From: Halichondria panicea
Lineage: Eukaryota > Porifera > Demospongiae > Suberitida > Halichondriidae
Assembly: GCF_963675165.1 (NCBI RefSeq)
Contig: NC_087383.1
Span: 2,386,979 to 2,450,978, forward strand
Length of the DNA: 64,000 nucleotides
Direction: 5' to 3'
The position numbers and the translations under genes were made by a program. Every line of letters starts with the position of its first letter. Position 1 is the stretch's first letter. Shown piece after piece: positions 35,465 to 47,397 of the stretch. A model generated the notes under the pieces. The model did not search any database, was not told where the DNA came from, and worked only from the letters and a program-made list of their open reading frames with translations.

Positions 35465-35720
35465 CAGGAGCCCATAAATAAGAGAAGGAGCGGCTGACTA
35501 CGGGGATCACGTTTCGTAAGTGGTTATGACCGCATTTCCATATATGCAGAGTCACTTAAGTGGTTGAATCCCTACACGTGTTATACACAATACAGGGCTG
35601 CGGTTTGTAAGCACTTAGTCACTTCCAAACAAGGAAGTGCGGTTTCACCGGCAATTACGAGACGTGATCCCAGAGTATACGTTGAAGTTAGCCGCTCCTT
35701 CTCTTATTTATGGGCTCCTG
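35465..35720. mobile_element. Palindromic TIR element, CAGGAGCCCATAAATAAG ends, 7-bp TSD
   Basis: The left end CAGGAGCCCATAAATAAGAG extends as a repeat of about 31 bases mirrored at the right end. GTATTAA flanks both sides (35458-35464, 35721-35727). 256 bases, non-coding. The duplicate region at 60.6 kb keeps only the right part because a deletion there removed 34334-35646. From 34711 to 35457 and from 35728 to 36862 I see no gene. Confidence 0.75.
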
Positions 35721-36862
35721 GTATTAACAAGGCAACAAAAGCAATCTGAATCATAACTTGGAATTGCCTGTAAAATGTAAACCCCTTATAATAAGGAAAT
35801 TTGATGGGTGTTTTAATTGGGCGATTTACTGAAAAATTCCCAAATTAAAATGTTCTGGTGGACACAACGTCACTGTATATAGTATTGCATTGCATTCGCC
35901 AAATAATCACCAAATTTTCCAGCTGTACAGTACGTCAACTCTCCTCATACTTCGTCTAACTGAAGTGATTGCGATGGTACGTAGCTCAGCTAACTTGTTG
36001 CTTGATTCATTGTGGCAAAATGATATGAGCTAAAACTTGTATGTATATAGGGAGCTGAGGGCCTGTATTTACTATCTTTTACTATCTATGCATTTTATCC
36101 GGGTTTAACTACCGCTGCATATGTAGTGAATCAAATCTGAAAGGAACTTGTGTTGCTCAAAATTGGATTTTCCCAGAAGCAGCTTGTTGACCTCGAGCAT
36201 CAAGCATAAATGAGTAGGAACGATAATGCTGTGCAAGTAGAGTACATACTCTTTAAGTTGTGTGAAAGTTTGCAGTATAGATAGTCTGTAAGATGCATCA
36301 CTTTACTGTGATTTTGTGATGTGTGGATTAAAATAACATACAGACAGAGGTAATCACTACATTGTGGTAGCAGTGCTCTTGCAAAGGAAAACCACTGTAC
36401 TAGCAACTTCATTAGGAAGAGTATGCAACTCCATATACCTAAAACCGTAGTAGGCGTTCTGTTCAACCTTCGTCACATGCTGTCACGGTTTCATAGGATA
36501 AAAACTTGGGGGGAGGGGGAAGGTGTACGTGCACCGAAAAATGCTGACCACACCTCTTATTACTTATTACATCACTATACATAAAGGTATAAACCCTGGC
36601 TGTCGTGAAATCTTAAATTAGGATGTTTGCAATGAATTATCAAGTACCTTTACAAGGGGCTAGCACATTGTATCTCAAGTGGCTGTGGTTACAATCAGGG
36701 TTTCATGAAGATGGGTGGGAGCCCTCGGATTTCCCAAAATTCCCCCCTGGAAACATGAAAAATTAAAGATGTACCAAATTGTACAGTGAGATCCAGTACA
36801 TGTAGCTATAATGATTATTCTACATGTATCAGTCAGATCAGTTGAGAAAAAGCCTCTTACGT

Positions 36863-37047
36863 CCGTATAGCGGGTGTATTTCGAGGGTATAAATTTTCGT
36901 GGAAATGCCTTTAGAAAGGTTTTCGCGAATTTAATTTTCGTGGTATAGCGCCCTTTTTGCAGCATGCATGCAATATTAAATTCGCGGTTCATGCCTAATC
37001 CGCGAAAACACGAACATTTATACCCTCGAAATATACTCGCTATACGG
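36863..37047. mobile_element. CCGTATAGCGGG MITE (185 bp)
   Basis: TIR CCGTATAGCGGGTRTATTTC with inner AATTTTCGTGG arms. TA follows the right end; the left flank has changed to GT. The copy at 61856-61968 is truncated on the right. Confidence 0.7.
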
Positions 37048-37168
37048 TACATCATATCCATTTTGATCTAGCACATGGTACAGTTCAAAAGTTCAGACAG
37101 GAGATGTACATACACAAAATGGATGTGTACAATTATTATATGATACCCTTTGAAATTTAAACTTTACA

Positions 37169-38035
37169 ACATAAGCAGTGCATGTACATAGTGGGACCAT
37201 AGGCAGTGCGTGTACATAGTGGGACCATAGGCAGTACATGTACATAGTGGGACCATAAGCAGTGCGTGTACATAGTGGGGCCATAGGCAGTGCGTGTACA
37301 CAGTGGGGCCATAGGCAGTGCGTGTACACAGTGGGGCCATAGGCAGTGCGTGTACACAGTGGGGCCATAGGCAGTGCGTGTACACAGTGGGGCCATAGGC
37401 AGTGCGTGTACACAGTGGGGCCATAGGCAGTGCGTGTACACAGTGGGGCCATAGGCAGTGCGTGTACACAGTGGGGCCATAGGCAGTGCGTGTACACAGT
37501 GGGACCATAGGCAGTGCGTGTACATAGTGGGGCCATAGGCAGTGCGTGTACATAGTGGGACCATAGGCAGTGCGTGTACATAGTGGGGCCATAAGCAGTG
37601 CATGTACATAGTGGGACCATAAGCAGTGCGTGTACATAGTGGGACCATAGGCAGTGCGTGTACACAGTGGGGCCATAGGCAGTGCGTGTACACAGTGGGG
37701 CCATAGGCAGTGCGTGTACACAGTGGGGCCATAGGCAGTGCGTGTACACAGTGGGGCCATAGGCAGTGCGTGTACACAGTGGGGCCATAGGCAGTGCGTG
37801 TACACAGTGGGGCCATAGGCAGTGCGTGTACACAGTGGGGCCATAGGCAGTGCGTGTACACAGTGGGGCCATAGGCAGTGCGTGTACACAGTGGGGCCAT
37901 AGGCAGTGCGTGTACATAGTGGGCAGTGCGTGTACATAGTGGGGCCATAGGCAGTGCGTGTACATAGTGGGGCCATAGGCAGTGCGTGTACATAGTGGGA
38001 CCATAGGCAGTGCATGTACATAGTGGGACCATAGG
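37169..38035. repeat. 28-bp minisatellite, about 31 copies
   Basis: The unit is CAGTGCGTGTACAYAGTGGG followed by RCCATARG. Two unit types occur: A (TACATAGTGGGACC) at both ends and in the middle (37500-37660), and B (TACACAGTGGGGCC) in two blocks between. Because 28 is not a multiple of 3, all three minus frames read the same 28-residue cycle, which yields three long overlapping frames (37093-38004, 37157-38071, 37164-38105). These are not genes. The array abuts the broken 3' edge of EFR3 copy 2; the two other EFR3 copies lack it. Confidence 0.95.
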
Positions 38036-38109
38036 ATATCCCCCTTCCCCTCTGTATGACACCCTGCTCACCCTTTAGAAGACTGCCCCCCCCATACACA
38101 CACACTCAC

Positions 38110-38937
38110 CCTTCTAGAAGAATGTCCAACCATAGCCTTAGGAGCTGTCTCCCTCCTCTTAGCAATCACTCCATCGATGTGCGTCATCTTGAGTACCTCA
38201 TTTCGACTAATCTTGGACGCTAGATGCAGCACACCCGCCACTGTAGCATGTAGCACCACTCTGTGATGTGCTTCAAGGCCTTTCTCCTTCACAGCAAGCT
38301 CTTGCAGCTGGTGTAGGAAAGACCAGTATATCTGAGAGCCCTTGATAAGAGAATTCCAGTATCAGGAGAAATACGAGTTGGTAGAAAGCGAGTGTGTTAG
38401 CAGGGCTAGTGCAGAGAGCTTTGGCCAGTTCCAGGAGATTGGTGAAGAGAGAGTTGACTGTTTTAGAGAGGAATTCTTTCGAAACCACACCCAGTGAGAG
38501 CCCGACAGCCTCCAGACTCACCCAATCACTGCACAAGGGGAGGGAGGAGTTAACGGTGCAGTACTCTATAAATACGTGTACATGACCTGTAAGCACTGTA
38601 CACCATAATTATACACAACCACACTATCATTGATTGTGTACACGGTGAAAATTAAGACAAAGCTCAAAATATGCACACACATGTACTTACATGTATAACT
38701 GACAACTAAAATCTAGCACGCCTCAAATGCACACTGAACATAGCAAGGTACACACACACATGCACCACGTACGTGTCGAGAGGAATCTTGTCTTTGTTGG
38801 CATGGTGATCTACGAGACAATGCCAGAGTAGGGCGATATCCAGCTGTTGCCCTGGGAACGCCGTCTCTAGCACTGATGCGTGACAGGTGTCAGCCACCAC
38901 CCTCAAACACTTGACCAGGGAGGTAGTCAACATGGGG
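38110..38937 (-). pseudogene. EFR3 copy 2 (two exons, broken)
   Basis: 38937-38773 matches the EFR3 exon CHASVLETAFPG...HANKDKIPL but lacks the stretch FASLVQLLLIREPSTQ. 38528-38110 matches the last exon (VNSLFTNLLELAKAL, then HHRVVLHATVAGVLHL), with one extra base near 38320 that breaks the frame after ILVF. This copy keeps the 7 bases lost in copy 1. Upstream, homology to the EFR3 intron continues to about 39195, then switches to a kinesin exon. Confidence 0.8.
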
Positions 38938-40837
38938 CTGCATAATAAAGGGGAAGTATATGGAAGCTTAAACACTAGTAATGCAGTGAAACCGTGCAGT
39001 CTATTGTGGTCACGCAGGTCATCCTCTATAATACAGCCACTATTAGTCTACTCAAAGACTACAATAATTAAGTTTTACAAAGGCGCCAGAATCACACTAA
39101 GTACTTTTACATAGAACACGTACATGTACAAACAGTGTTTATGACAGAAAACTAAACACATGCATGTACACAAATAGCTACATAAAGCAACAGCTAAACA
39201 TTCCCTCTCACCTCCTGATCATGCAGGAACTTCATAAACCTGGTGTACTTAGGACTCGTCACATGATCTTAGAGCAAAAAATACGGACGTGGTCGAGGAT
39301 TTGAGTGGGGCTAAAGTGAGAAAGGAGGTTGTGGGGGGAGGGGCCTCAGACCAGGGCTGGTGGGACGCAGTGTCATGTGAGAGAAGACTCGGACACATGG
39401 TCCTCCGTCTGGACAGCTGCTGTGAGGAGAATGAGAACTGTAAAGCACTGGATTTAAAACGTACTCTTTTGTACCACATAACTAATGACCTCACAAACAC
39501 ACCACTTGGTGTGCAACCATTAATTGTACTCTTAAAGTGAGTGAGCTCACCTTTGGTAGCGCTGATCTCCAGAATTCTGAGCTTCCCCTAGAGGTACGTG
39601 ACAGAATATCTAGTTAAGACTTTAAGTTGTGAGGTTGAGAAAAGAGCTCCAATATACATTAATTAGTAGACACTGAATAAGCAGATGACCAGATACTAAT
39701 TCAGAAACAGACATACATGTTGGTAGTCCTAGGACATATTGCAGTGCTTACAATTATAGCTATTCGAGGGTGCTCTGTCAAAGTCAGCCATAAAGTTATT
39801 GTTAATTTAATACATGTACATGTACCGGGGTATATAGGGAGCTAGTGCAGACAACTACACGTGTACATATATTATCGAGGGTGCAAAGAACCCGGTATCT
39901 GGCACTCTTATATGCACGTGATCAGTCTACTTGCTATTAGCGGCCTCTCAAAATTGCATGGCTAAGAAACTTGCAGCAATGTACTGAAACCATTTTAAAG
40001 GAGCATGTTAATGCGTACTGCTATAGGTGGACCTTTTGGGTGGGCACTTTGTATGGGTTACTTCTTGGAGAAAGGTCACAATCATGGTACATGCATGTAT
40101 TTCTTATGTACACCTATACTATAGCGTGATGGCGTTGTTAATTGGACATGTTGTTAATACTAGTATGCTTGTAATGTAAGCCCACAGGCATAAATTTTAG
40201 GCACGTATTATCGGTATATTCATTTGTAAGAGTGAAACTTCTTACTACACTGTACACAGTCTCATACATACAGTAGACACTCACTTCTAGGGAATGATTA
40301 CTCACGGAACAGACTCCATTGTGTATTTTGCCTAAGCCATAATCAGTACATACTGTATAGCAGGTCATTTTCGTGGGATAAAAAATCCGAGACAAAATCG
40401 TAGGCGTGGTGCAGCAGTGATTTCGTGTGTAAAAATTCCCTTTGCTTCACTGCATTGCATGCGTTCCGGTCAACCATGCCTACGTTTTTGAGAGTGATAA
40501 ATATTCGTCAAGGTTTAGCTTGCCCACGGAAACTATACCCAGGACGCTATACGTACGGTACGGTATACTGTACCACTTTATCACCTGTTTCAAGTACTCT
40601 TCCTTCTCCCGTTACTTTGTAGCACTCGAATATGTCCACCCCGTCCACTGCAGGCACACTGCTCTGCTTCAACTCCTTACAGCGATCCAGTGCCTTCTTG
40701 AGCTCTTCCTTCATCACAAGTCTCTCTTGCACAGCAGACTGGGTAATAGATTGCATGGTGGTCATGTACACACACACAGGTATACAGATACAACCATCAC
40801 AACATCGTGGTAGTGGTACAGTAGTTATATAAAGGTA

Positions 40838-41260
40838 CAGTAGACTCTCGCTATTCCGACTCTCTGAAGTACGGCCTGAAATGTGGCCAACTCGCTATTC
40901 TGTATACTTGCTGCCCCAAACTAGTAATTTTATACGTATACATTTTGGGTGTGGTTTAGCAGAAAAACTGTGTGTGGGGGGAGTGGTTGGGGTGTACAAT
41001 GAGAGGTAGGAAGCGGGATGCTCATGAACACTACAATGAAAGTTATAAAAAAGGTAAACCGTTTTGTGAGCAAACACGGCTGTGGGATTACAGATTCATT
41101 ATCTTTATTTATTATCCTCGAGACAAAACCGCAAAATTAGTCATTAATATTCGAGGTAGGTTGATTTTAAGCCGCGGCTATTTTCTGAAATGCAAACTAC
41201 CGCGCTCTTCTGGCCAAGTTGCACTGTCCCAAGGGTGGCCGGATTAACGAGAGTCTACTG
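40838..41260. mobile_element. Pogo/Tigger-like MITE
   Basis: CAGTAGACTCTCG at the left, GAGAGTCTACTG at the right, TA on both sides. A paralogue of 8463-8905 at the same place between the same two exons. Confidence 0.8.
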
Positions 41261-41795
41261 TACATGTATTAATTATACAGTATTCACCGAGTGTATACAT
41301 GTACATGCTAAACTCACATCTGCCTTGCTGTTGGCCAGTTCCAATTCTCTCACCAGCTCAGCCATGACACCTGGGTCCATGATTTGAGACCTCTCGAGCA
41401 GCTTCTCCTCCAACTCCCTCAGCAGGTCATCCTCTAGACCTCGAATGGTCTCACTCAGGGGAACATCAATAAGTTGCTGCCAGGTGGAGAATACTCGACA
41501 TACAATAGTGACGTGCATGTACAGTCAACTACTGAAAATCTGGCAATGAAATTTAACGGTATTCTCCCACTTTGAGATAAAGGTCAGCTTAAAGTTAGAC
41601 TGTAGTTAGGTATTAAATAGGCATCTGCTATCAGGGTTGTTGCAATAACTATTATAAAGAGATAGTAGCGTACGTGTAATCACACAGTACACCATCAGAT
41701 CGGCTATTCAGAGCATAGATCATAGTGTATATACATGATCAATTGCTAAATGCTCTGAAATGCAGCTCACTAGCAAAAAAGTAATGCCTAGCAAA

Positions 41796-41802
41796 TACGG
41801 TA
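41796..41802. other. Transposon excision footprint TA-CGG-TA
   Basis: The sequence gcaaa-TA-CGG-TA-gtagatct lies exactly where the paralogue at 45162-45434 has TA-[269-bp MITE]-TA. CGG equals the last three bases of that MITE. Excision by Tc1/mariner-type transposases typically leaves the doubled TA plus two to four terminal bases. Confidence 0.7.
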
Positions 41803-42829
41803 GTAGATCTATTTTGATTAAAGGCCACTGAACTTGTACTGCACATGTATATCTCTCACCTCTGTGGGTGGTATAGGAACGAGGGAGGCCCTCTGATACT
41901 GTCTAGAGAACTGGACTTCTTCTCACTGCCAATCTAGGAGGTATGAAAACAAAATATGCATTTGGTAAAATCTACTCTCAAACAACATTGCACATTGACC
42001 ATTCCTCCTCTCACCTCCTGCTCGTTCAGGAACATCATGAACCTTTGAAGGACTCGTCACATGATCTTGGAGCAAAGAGATACGGACTTGGTTGAGGATT
42101 TGAGTGAGGATAAAGTGAGAGAGGAGGTTGTGGGGGGAGGGGCCTCAGACCAGGACTGGTGGGACGTAGTGTCACGTGAGAGAAGACTCGAACACATGGT
42201 CCTCCGTCTGGACAGCTGCTGTGAGGAGAATGAGAATTGTAAGGCACTGGAATTGAACTGTGCACAATCACGAAATACATGCACTATTTTATTCGTACCA
42301 CATAACTAACTAAAAATGCTCACCAATAAAACACCACACTACTTGGTGTACAACATTTTAACGAATCTACAAATGAACTTCAGTTCCTCTAGACAACCTG
42401 CCCAACCCTCCACATACACACTGGCTGCATCATGCATAAAGAAAATGCATCTATTTTCACAGCGTTTGACCATCAAACGTATCAGAGAATAATCTCACGC
42501 CCATATTGCTGATTTGCTTGAAATGCCCACCACCATCTTAGCAATGTACCAGCAAGGGGCTTTTGTTGTGAGCATCAAAGGTAGGCCATGGCATTCAGTT
42601 GCTATTGATGAGTCACAGGTACTCTCTGATAAGAAGATCTTAATTGGACTGTTTGTGTCTGAAATGGGAGGCTTACTACAACTTCATATCAGCTAAAGCC
42701 TACAAGGTGTTAGGGCCTTCTGAAAATATGATTTCTTCTACCAACTCGATCAAAACTATATAAGAAACAATTTTACTTTTCCCTAGTGAGATCTCAGCTC
42801 TCTCAACTCTGGCAACCAATTACTGCTCA

Positions 42830-43370
42830 AAGTAAGGTTGTCCACCCCCCCCTCTCCACTGATAGCATTCACTAGTCTGTTGACAGGAGGTGGGGTTATT
42901 CACAGCATTGTAATGTTATTATGGGGCGAAATAAGACATCAATAACGTTTATTCATCCATTCAGAGCATGAACAAAGTAAGGTTGTCCACCACCCCCCCC
43001 TCCACTGATAGCATTCACTAGTCTGTTGACAGGAGGTGGGGTTATTCACAGCATTGCTTATAATTATTATGGGGCGAAATAAGAAAAGCCTTTGCTGTGA
43101 TCCATGACAAATGCCGAGTGCATAATGAGCCAAAAGCAAAGAATTGTAGCTACAGAAAGAGTCATATAACACAGATAGGACCAAGAGGAAGAGTACGCTA
43201 CTCCAATAGACTGTACACAGGAGGCAAACTCACTATTGCATGTAACCACAGCCACTTGAGATACAACAATAACAATAACAATGCTGATAAGAAAAAGCAA
43301 TTAGTGGTAATCATCACTAACGTTTTTATTCATCCATTCATAGCATGAACAAAGTAAGGTTGTTCCACCC
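42830..43370. repeat. About 145-bp tandem duplication, two copies and a partial third
   Basis: AGTAAGGTTGTCCACC followed by TGATAGCATTCACTAGTCTG and GGGCGAAATAAGA begins at 42831, 42976 and, shortened, 43353. It lies between cassettes D1 and D2. No gene is seen. The block 43395-43500 matches 10620-10760. Confidence 0.75.
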
Positions 43371-44179
43371 CCCTCTCCCCCTCTCCCAAAAAAAAAACAA
43401 GCGCATGCAGCTGCATGCGAGCTAGCTAAGTTTAATAGAACAGTGTGCAATTATTCAGTTGCACTAGCTATCTAAAACTAGCTACTCAAAGCTATCTAAC
43501 TAATCTAATCATCACTAACGGTTATTCATCCATTCATGTTTATTCATCCATTCATCGCAGATTAATTTTAACAGTTTATACAACAGCTATGTGGTTGTGA
43601 TGTAGGTTAGACAGAATGCTTACTACGGTTAGTGGGAGTTGCATACTCTTCCTAATGAACTTCTCATTATAGTCGTTTTTACGCACAATTTAGTTTGCTA
43701 GACTATAATAATGCAAATGAGTTCTTGTTGTGCTATTATAGAGCAGCATCAATATTCGGGCCCATCAACTATCTCGTATAGAATTCCCTTTGCTTCACTG
43801 CATTGCATGCGTTCTGGTCAACCATGCCTACGTTTTCGTGAGTGATAAATATTCGTCAAGGTTTAGCTTGCCCACGGAAACTATACCCAGGACGCTATAC
43901 GTACGGTACGGTATACTGTACCACTTTATCACCTGTTTCAAGTACTCTTCCTTCTCCCGTTACTTTGTAGCACTCGAATATGTCCACCCCGTCCACTGCA
44001 GGCACACTGCTCTGCTTCAACTCCTTACAGCGATCCAGTGCCTTCTTGAGCTCTTCCTCCATCACAAGTCTCTCTTGCACAGCAGACTGGGTAATAGATT
44101 GCATGGTGGTCATATACACACACAGGTATACAAACCATCACAGCATCGTGGTAGTGGTACAGTAGTTATAATAAAGGTA

Positions 44180-44620
44180 CAGTAGACTCTTGCTATTCCG
44201 ACTCTCTGAAGTATGGCCTGAAATGTGGCCAACTCGCTATTCTGTATACTTGCTGCCCCAAACTAGTAATTTTATACGTATACATTTTGGGTGTGGTTTA
44301 GCAGAAAAACTGTGTGTGGAGGGAGTGGTTGGGGTGTACAATGAGAGGTAGGAAGCGGGATGCTCATGAACACTACAATGAAAGTTATAAAAAAGGTAAA
44401 CCGTTTTGTGAGCAAACACAGCTGTGGGATTACATTGTAATAGAGAGGAAATGATTTATTATCTTTATTTCTTATCCTCGAGACAAAACCGCAAAATTAG
44501 TCATTAATATTCGAGGTAGGTTGATTATAAGCCGCGGCTATTTTCTGAAATGCAAACTACCGCGCTCTTCTGGCCAAGTTGCACTGTCCCAAGGGTGGCC
44601 GGATTAACGAGAGTCTACTG
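44180..44620. mobile_element. Pogo/Tigger-like MITE
   Basis: A paralogue of 8463-8905 with CAGTAGACT / AGTCTACTG ends and TA flanks. Confidence 0.8.
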
Positions 44621-45163
44621 TACATGTATTAATTATACAGTATTCACCGAGTGTATACATGTACATGCTAAACTCACATCTGCCTTGCTGTTGGCCAGTT
44701 CCAATTCTCTCACCAGCTCAGCCATGACACCTGGGTCCATGATTTGAGACCTCTCGAGCAGCTTCTCCTCCAACTCCCTCAGCAGGTCATCCTCTAGACA
44801 TTGAATGGTCTCACTCTTCTCCTCAACCTGACAGGGGAACATCAATAAGTTGCTGCCAGGTGGAGAATACTCGACATACAATAGTGACGTGCATGTACAC
44901 TCAACTACTGAATCTGGCAATGAAATTTAACGGTATTCTCCCACTTTGAAATAAAGGTCAGCTTAAAGTTGGACTGTAGTTAGGTATTAAATAGGCATCT
45001 GCTATCAGGGTTGTTGCAATAAAGAGATAGTAGCGTACATGTAATCACACAGTACACCATCAGATCGGCTATTCAGAGCATAGATCATACAGTATATACA
45101 TGATCAATTGCTAAATGCTCTGAAATGCAGCTCACTAGCAAAAAAAGTAATGCCTAGCAAATA

Positions 45164-45432
45164 CCGTATAGCGGGTATATTTCGAGGGTATAAATTTTCG
45201 CGGATGGACCTCTACAAAGGATTTCGCGGATTATGTTTTCGTGGTCTGAGTTCCAGCCTTTTGGCGCATGCGCACATCAACATGCAGCTGTACCTACACA
45301 CCGTTAGCCTAGAATCCATAATACTGAACACGCCTACTATTATAAATTTTCGTGGGTATAAATTTTCGCGGTACAGGCTCAATCCGCGAAAACTGCGAAC
45401 ATTTATACCCTCGAAATATACCCGCTATACGG
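45164..45432. mobile_element. CCGTATAGCGGG MITE (269 bp), TA duplicated
   Basis: TIR CCGTATAGCGGGTATATTTC at both ends, with a second pair of inner arms containing AATTTTCGCGG. TA at 45162-45163 and 45433-45434. The paralogous site at 41796-41802 lacks it but shows a footprint; 9274-9277 shows a single TA. Confidence 0.9.
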
Positions 45433-47164
45433 TAGTAGATCTATTTTGATTAAAGGACACTAAACACTGCACATGTGTATCTCTCACCTCTGTGGGTGGT
45501 ATAGGAACGAGGGAGGCCCTCTGATACTGTCTAGACTGGACTTCTTCCCACTGCCAATCTAGGAGGTATGAAAACATAAATTATTATGCATTTGGTAAAG
45601 ATCTGCTCCCAAATAACATTGCAATTGATCCACATTGACAGGTAAAGGGTAATTAAAGTAAAATCTGATATTTGAGCACAAACATTCCTCCTCTCACCTC
45701 CTGCTCATTCAGAAACTTCATGAACCTGGTAGGAGTGAAGTACACTTTGAAGGACTCGTCACATGATCTTGGAGCAAAAGATACGGACTTGGTTGAGGAT
45801 TTGAGTGGGGCTAAAGTGAGAGAGGAGGTTGTGGGGGGAGGGGCCTCAGACCAGGGCTGGTGGGACGCAGTGTCACGTGAGAGAAGACTCGGACACATGA
45901 TCCTCCGTCTGCGGACAGTTGCTGTGAGGAGAATGAGAATTGTAAGGCACTGGAATTGAACTGTGCACAAGCACAAAATACATGCACTATTTTATTCGTA
46001 CCACATAACTAACTAAAAATGCTCACCAATAAAACACCACAAACCACTTGGTGTACAACATTTTAACGAGTCTAAAAGTATACAAATGAACTTCTGCTCT
46101 TCTATAGACAACCTTCCCAACCCTCCACATACACACTGGCTGGATCATGCATAAAGAAAATGGCATCTATTTTCACAGCGTTTGACCATCAGAGAGAATA
46201 ATCTCACGCCCATATTGCTGATTTGCTTGAAATGCCCACCACCATCTTAGCAATGTACCAGCAAAGGGCTTTTGTTGTGAGCATCAATGGTAGGCCATGG
46301 CATTCAGTTGCTATTGATGAGTCACATGAAATACAGGTACTCTCTGATAAGAAGATTTTGTGCAATCAGATCTTAATTAGAAATGGGAGGCTCACTATCA
46401 AAGCCTATAAGGTGTTAGGTATTCTGAAAATAATTTTCTTCTACCAACTAGATCAAAACTATAAAGGAAACAATTTTACTTTTCCCTATAGTGAGATCTC
46501 AGCTCTCTCAACTCTGGCAATCAATAAGGCTCAAATACATTTATTCTTAAAGTGATTGAGCTCACCTTTGGTAGCGCTGACTTATCACAGCTGTTGGTCC
46601 AATTCTCCAGAACTCTGAGCTTCCCCTCGAGGTGCAACTGCAAGTGACAGAAGAAAAAATAGCTCCAATAATATTATACAATAATTAGTAGTATAGACAC
46701 TGAAAGAGCAGATTACCAGGGACATAATTATTGCAGTGCTTAGCTGCTCAAAGTGGTCATAAAGCTTCAACAGAACAACCAACCTGTATATTAAAATACA
46801 TGCATGTACCCTGGGAGCAGTGCAGACATCAATCAGTCAACAATTTATTCACAGCTGTAGGCACACACTTGCCCAACCCACTAACCAGAGAGGACACCCT
46901 GATAGTGCCATCACTGAGTTCTTCATCTCTAACCCTGCTTTCAATGGTCAGCTTGTAAATCGAGGTATGGGAAAAACGCTCCAATGTAAACACTGAAAGA
47001 GTAGTACTTCAGATACAGACATGCAGGTTGGTTGTCCTATATTGCAGTGCTTGTACTTATAGCCAGTACAAGGGTGTTCAGCCATGCAAAGTAGACTACC
47101 TTACCATAACAACCAATCGTGATCCATTAATCTAAACATCTTCATACATACAAAATTCAGTCCA

Positions 47165-47397
47165 TAATAAAAGAGAGAGAGTATCGAGCGTATATCATTA
47201 CCTTGCATCAGATGTATTCGGAGTGTAACATTACACCCTGTCTGAACAACTTATGGCATAAAATGTTTCTGCCTCGAGGTAAGTAGCGGCTTTGGGCACT
47301 TGGATTGTTTGGTTAGAAAGCAGGAAGTTACGTCACTTTCCGAATACATTTGACGCAACGTAATGCTACATTGGATACTCCCTCTCTTTTATTATGA
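47165..47397. mobile_element. TIR element with CATAATAAAAGAGAG ends
   Basis: CCATAATAAAAGAGAGAGAG is mirrored by CCCTCTCTTTTATTATG. Internal inverted pieces (ATTCGGAGTGTAACATTAC / GTTACGTCACTTTCCGAATA) also pair. Non-coding. Copies: 11085-11275 and 56708-56943. Confidence 0.6.

Larger units (their letters stand above)
39213..42250 (-). pseudogene. Kinesin-like gene, cassette D1
   Basis: Exon remnants: FMKFL-type at 39213-39420 and a decayed LEGKLRVLENW exon near 39546-39597. A second series follows: SAVQERLVMKEELKKALDRC at about 40585-40745, the coiled-coil exon at 41318-41460 (shortened, EEKS part lost), QRASLVPIPPTE at 41858-41930 and an FMKFL-type exon at 42017-42222. Exons of the same type occur twice and the motor exons are absent, so these are stacked partial duplicates. 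Confidence 0.5.

Noticed and set aside
37169-38035. CRISPR-like array
   Set aside because: The units are contiguous with no unique spacers, and the context is metazoan.
37093-38105. Three overlapping minus-strand frames of about 300 codons
   Set aside because: They are the 28-bp minisatellite read in three phases. The absence of stops follows from the unit, and no family or codon bias supports a protein.
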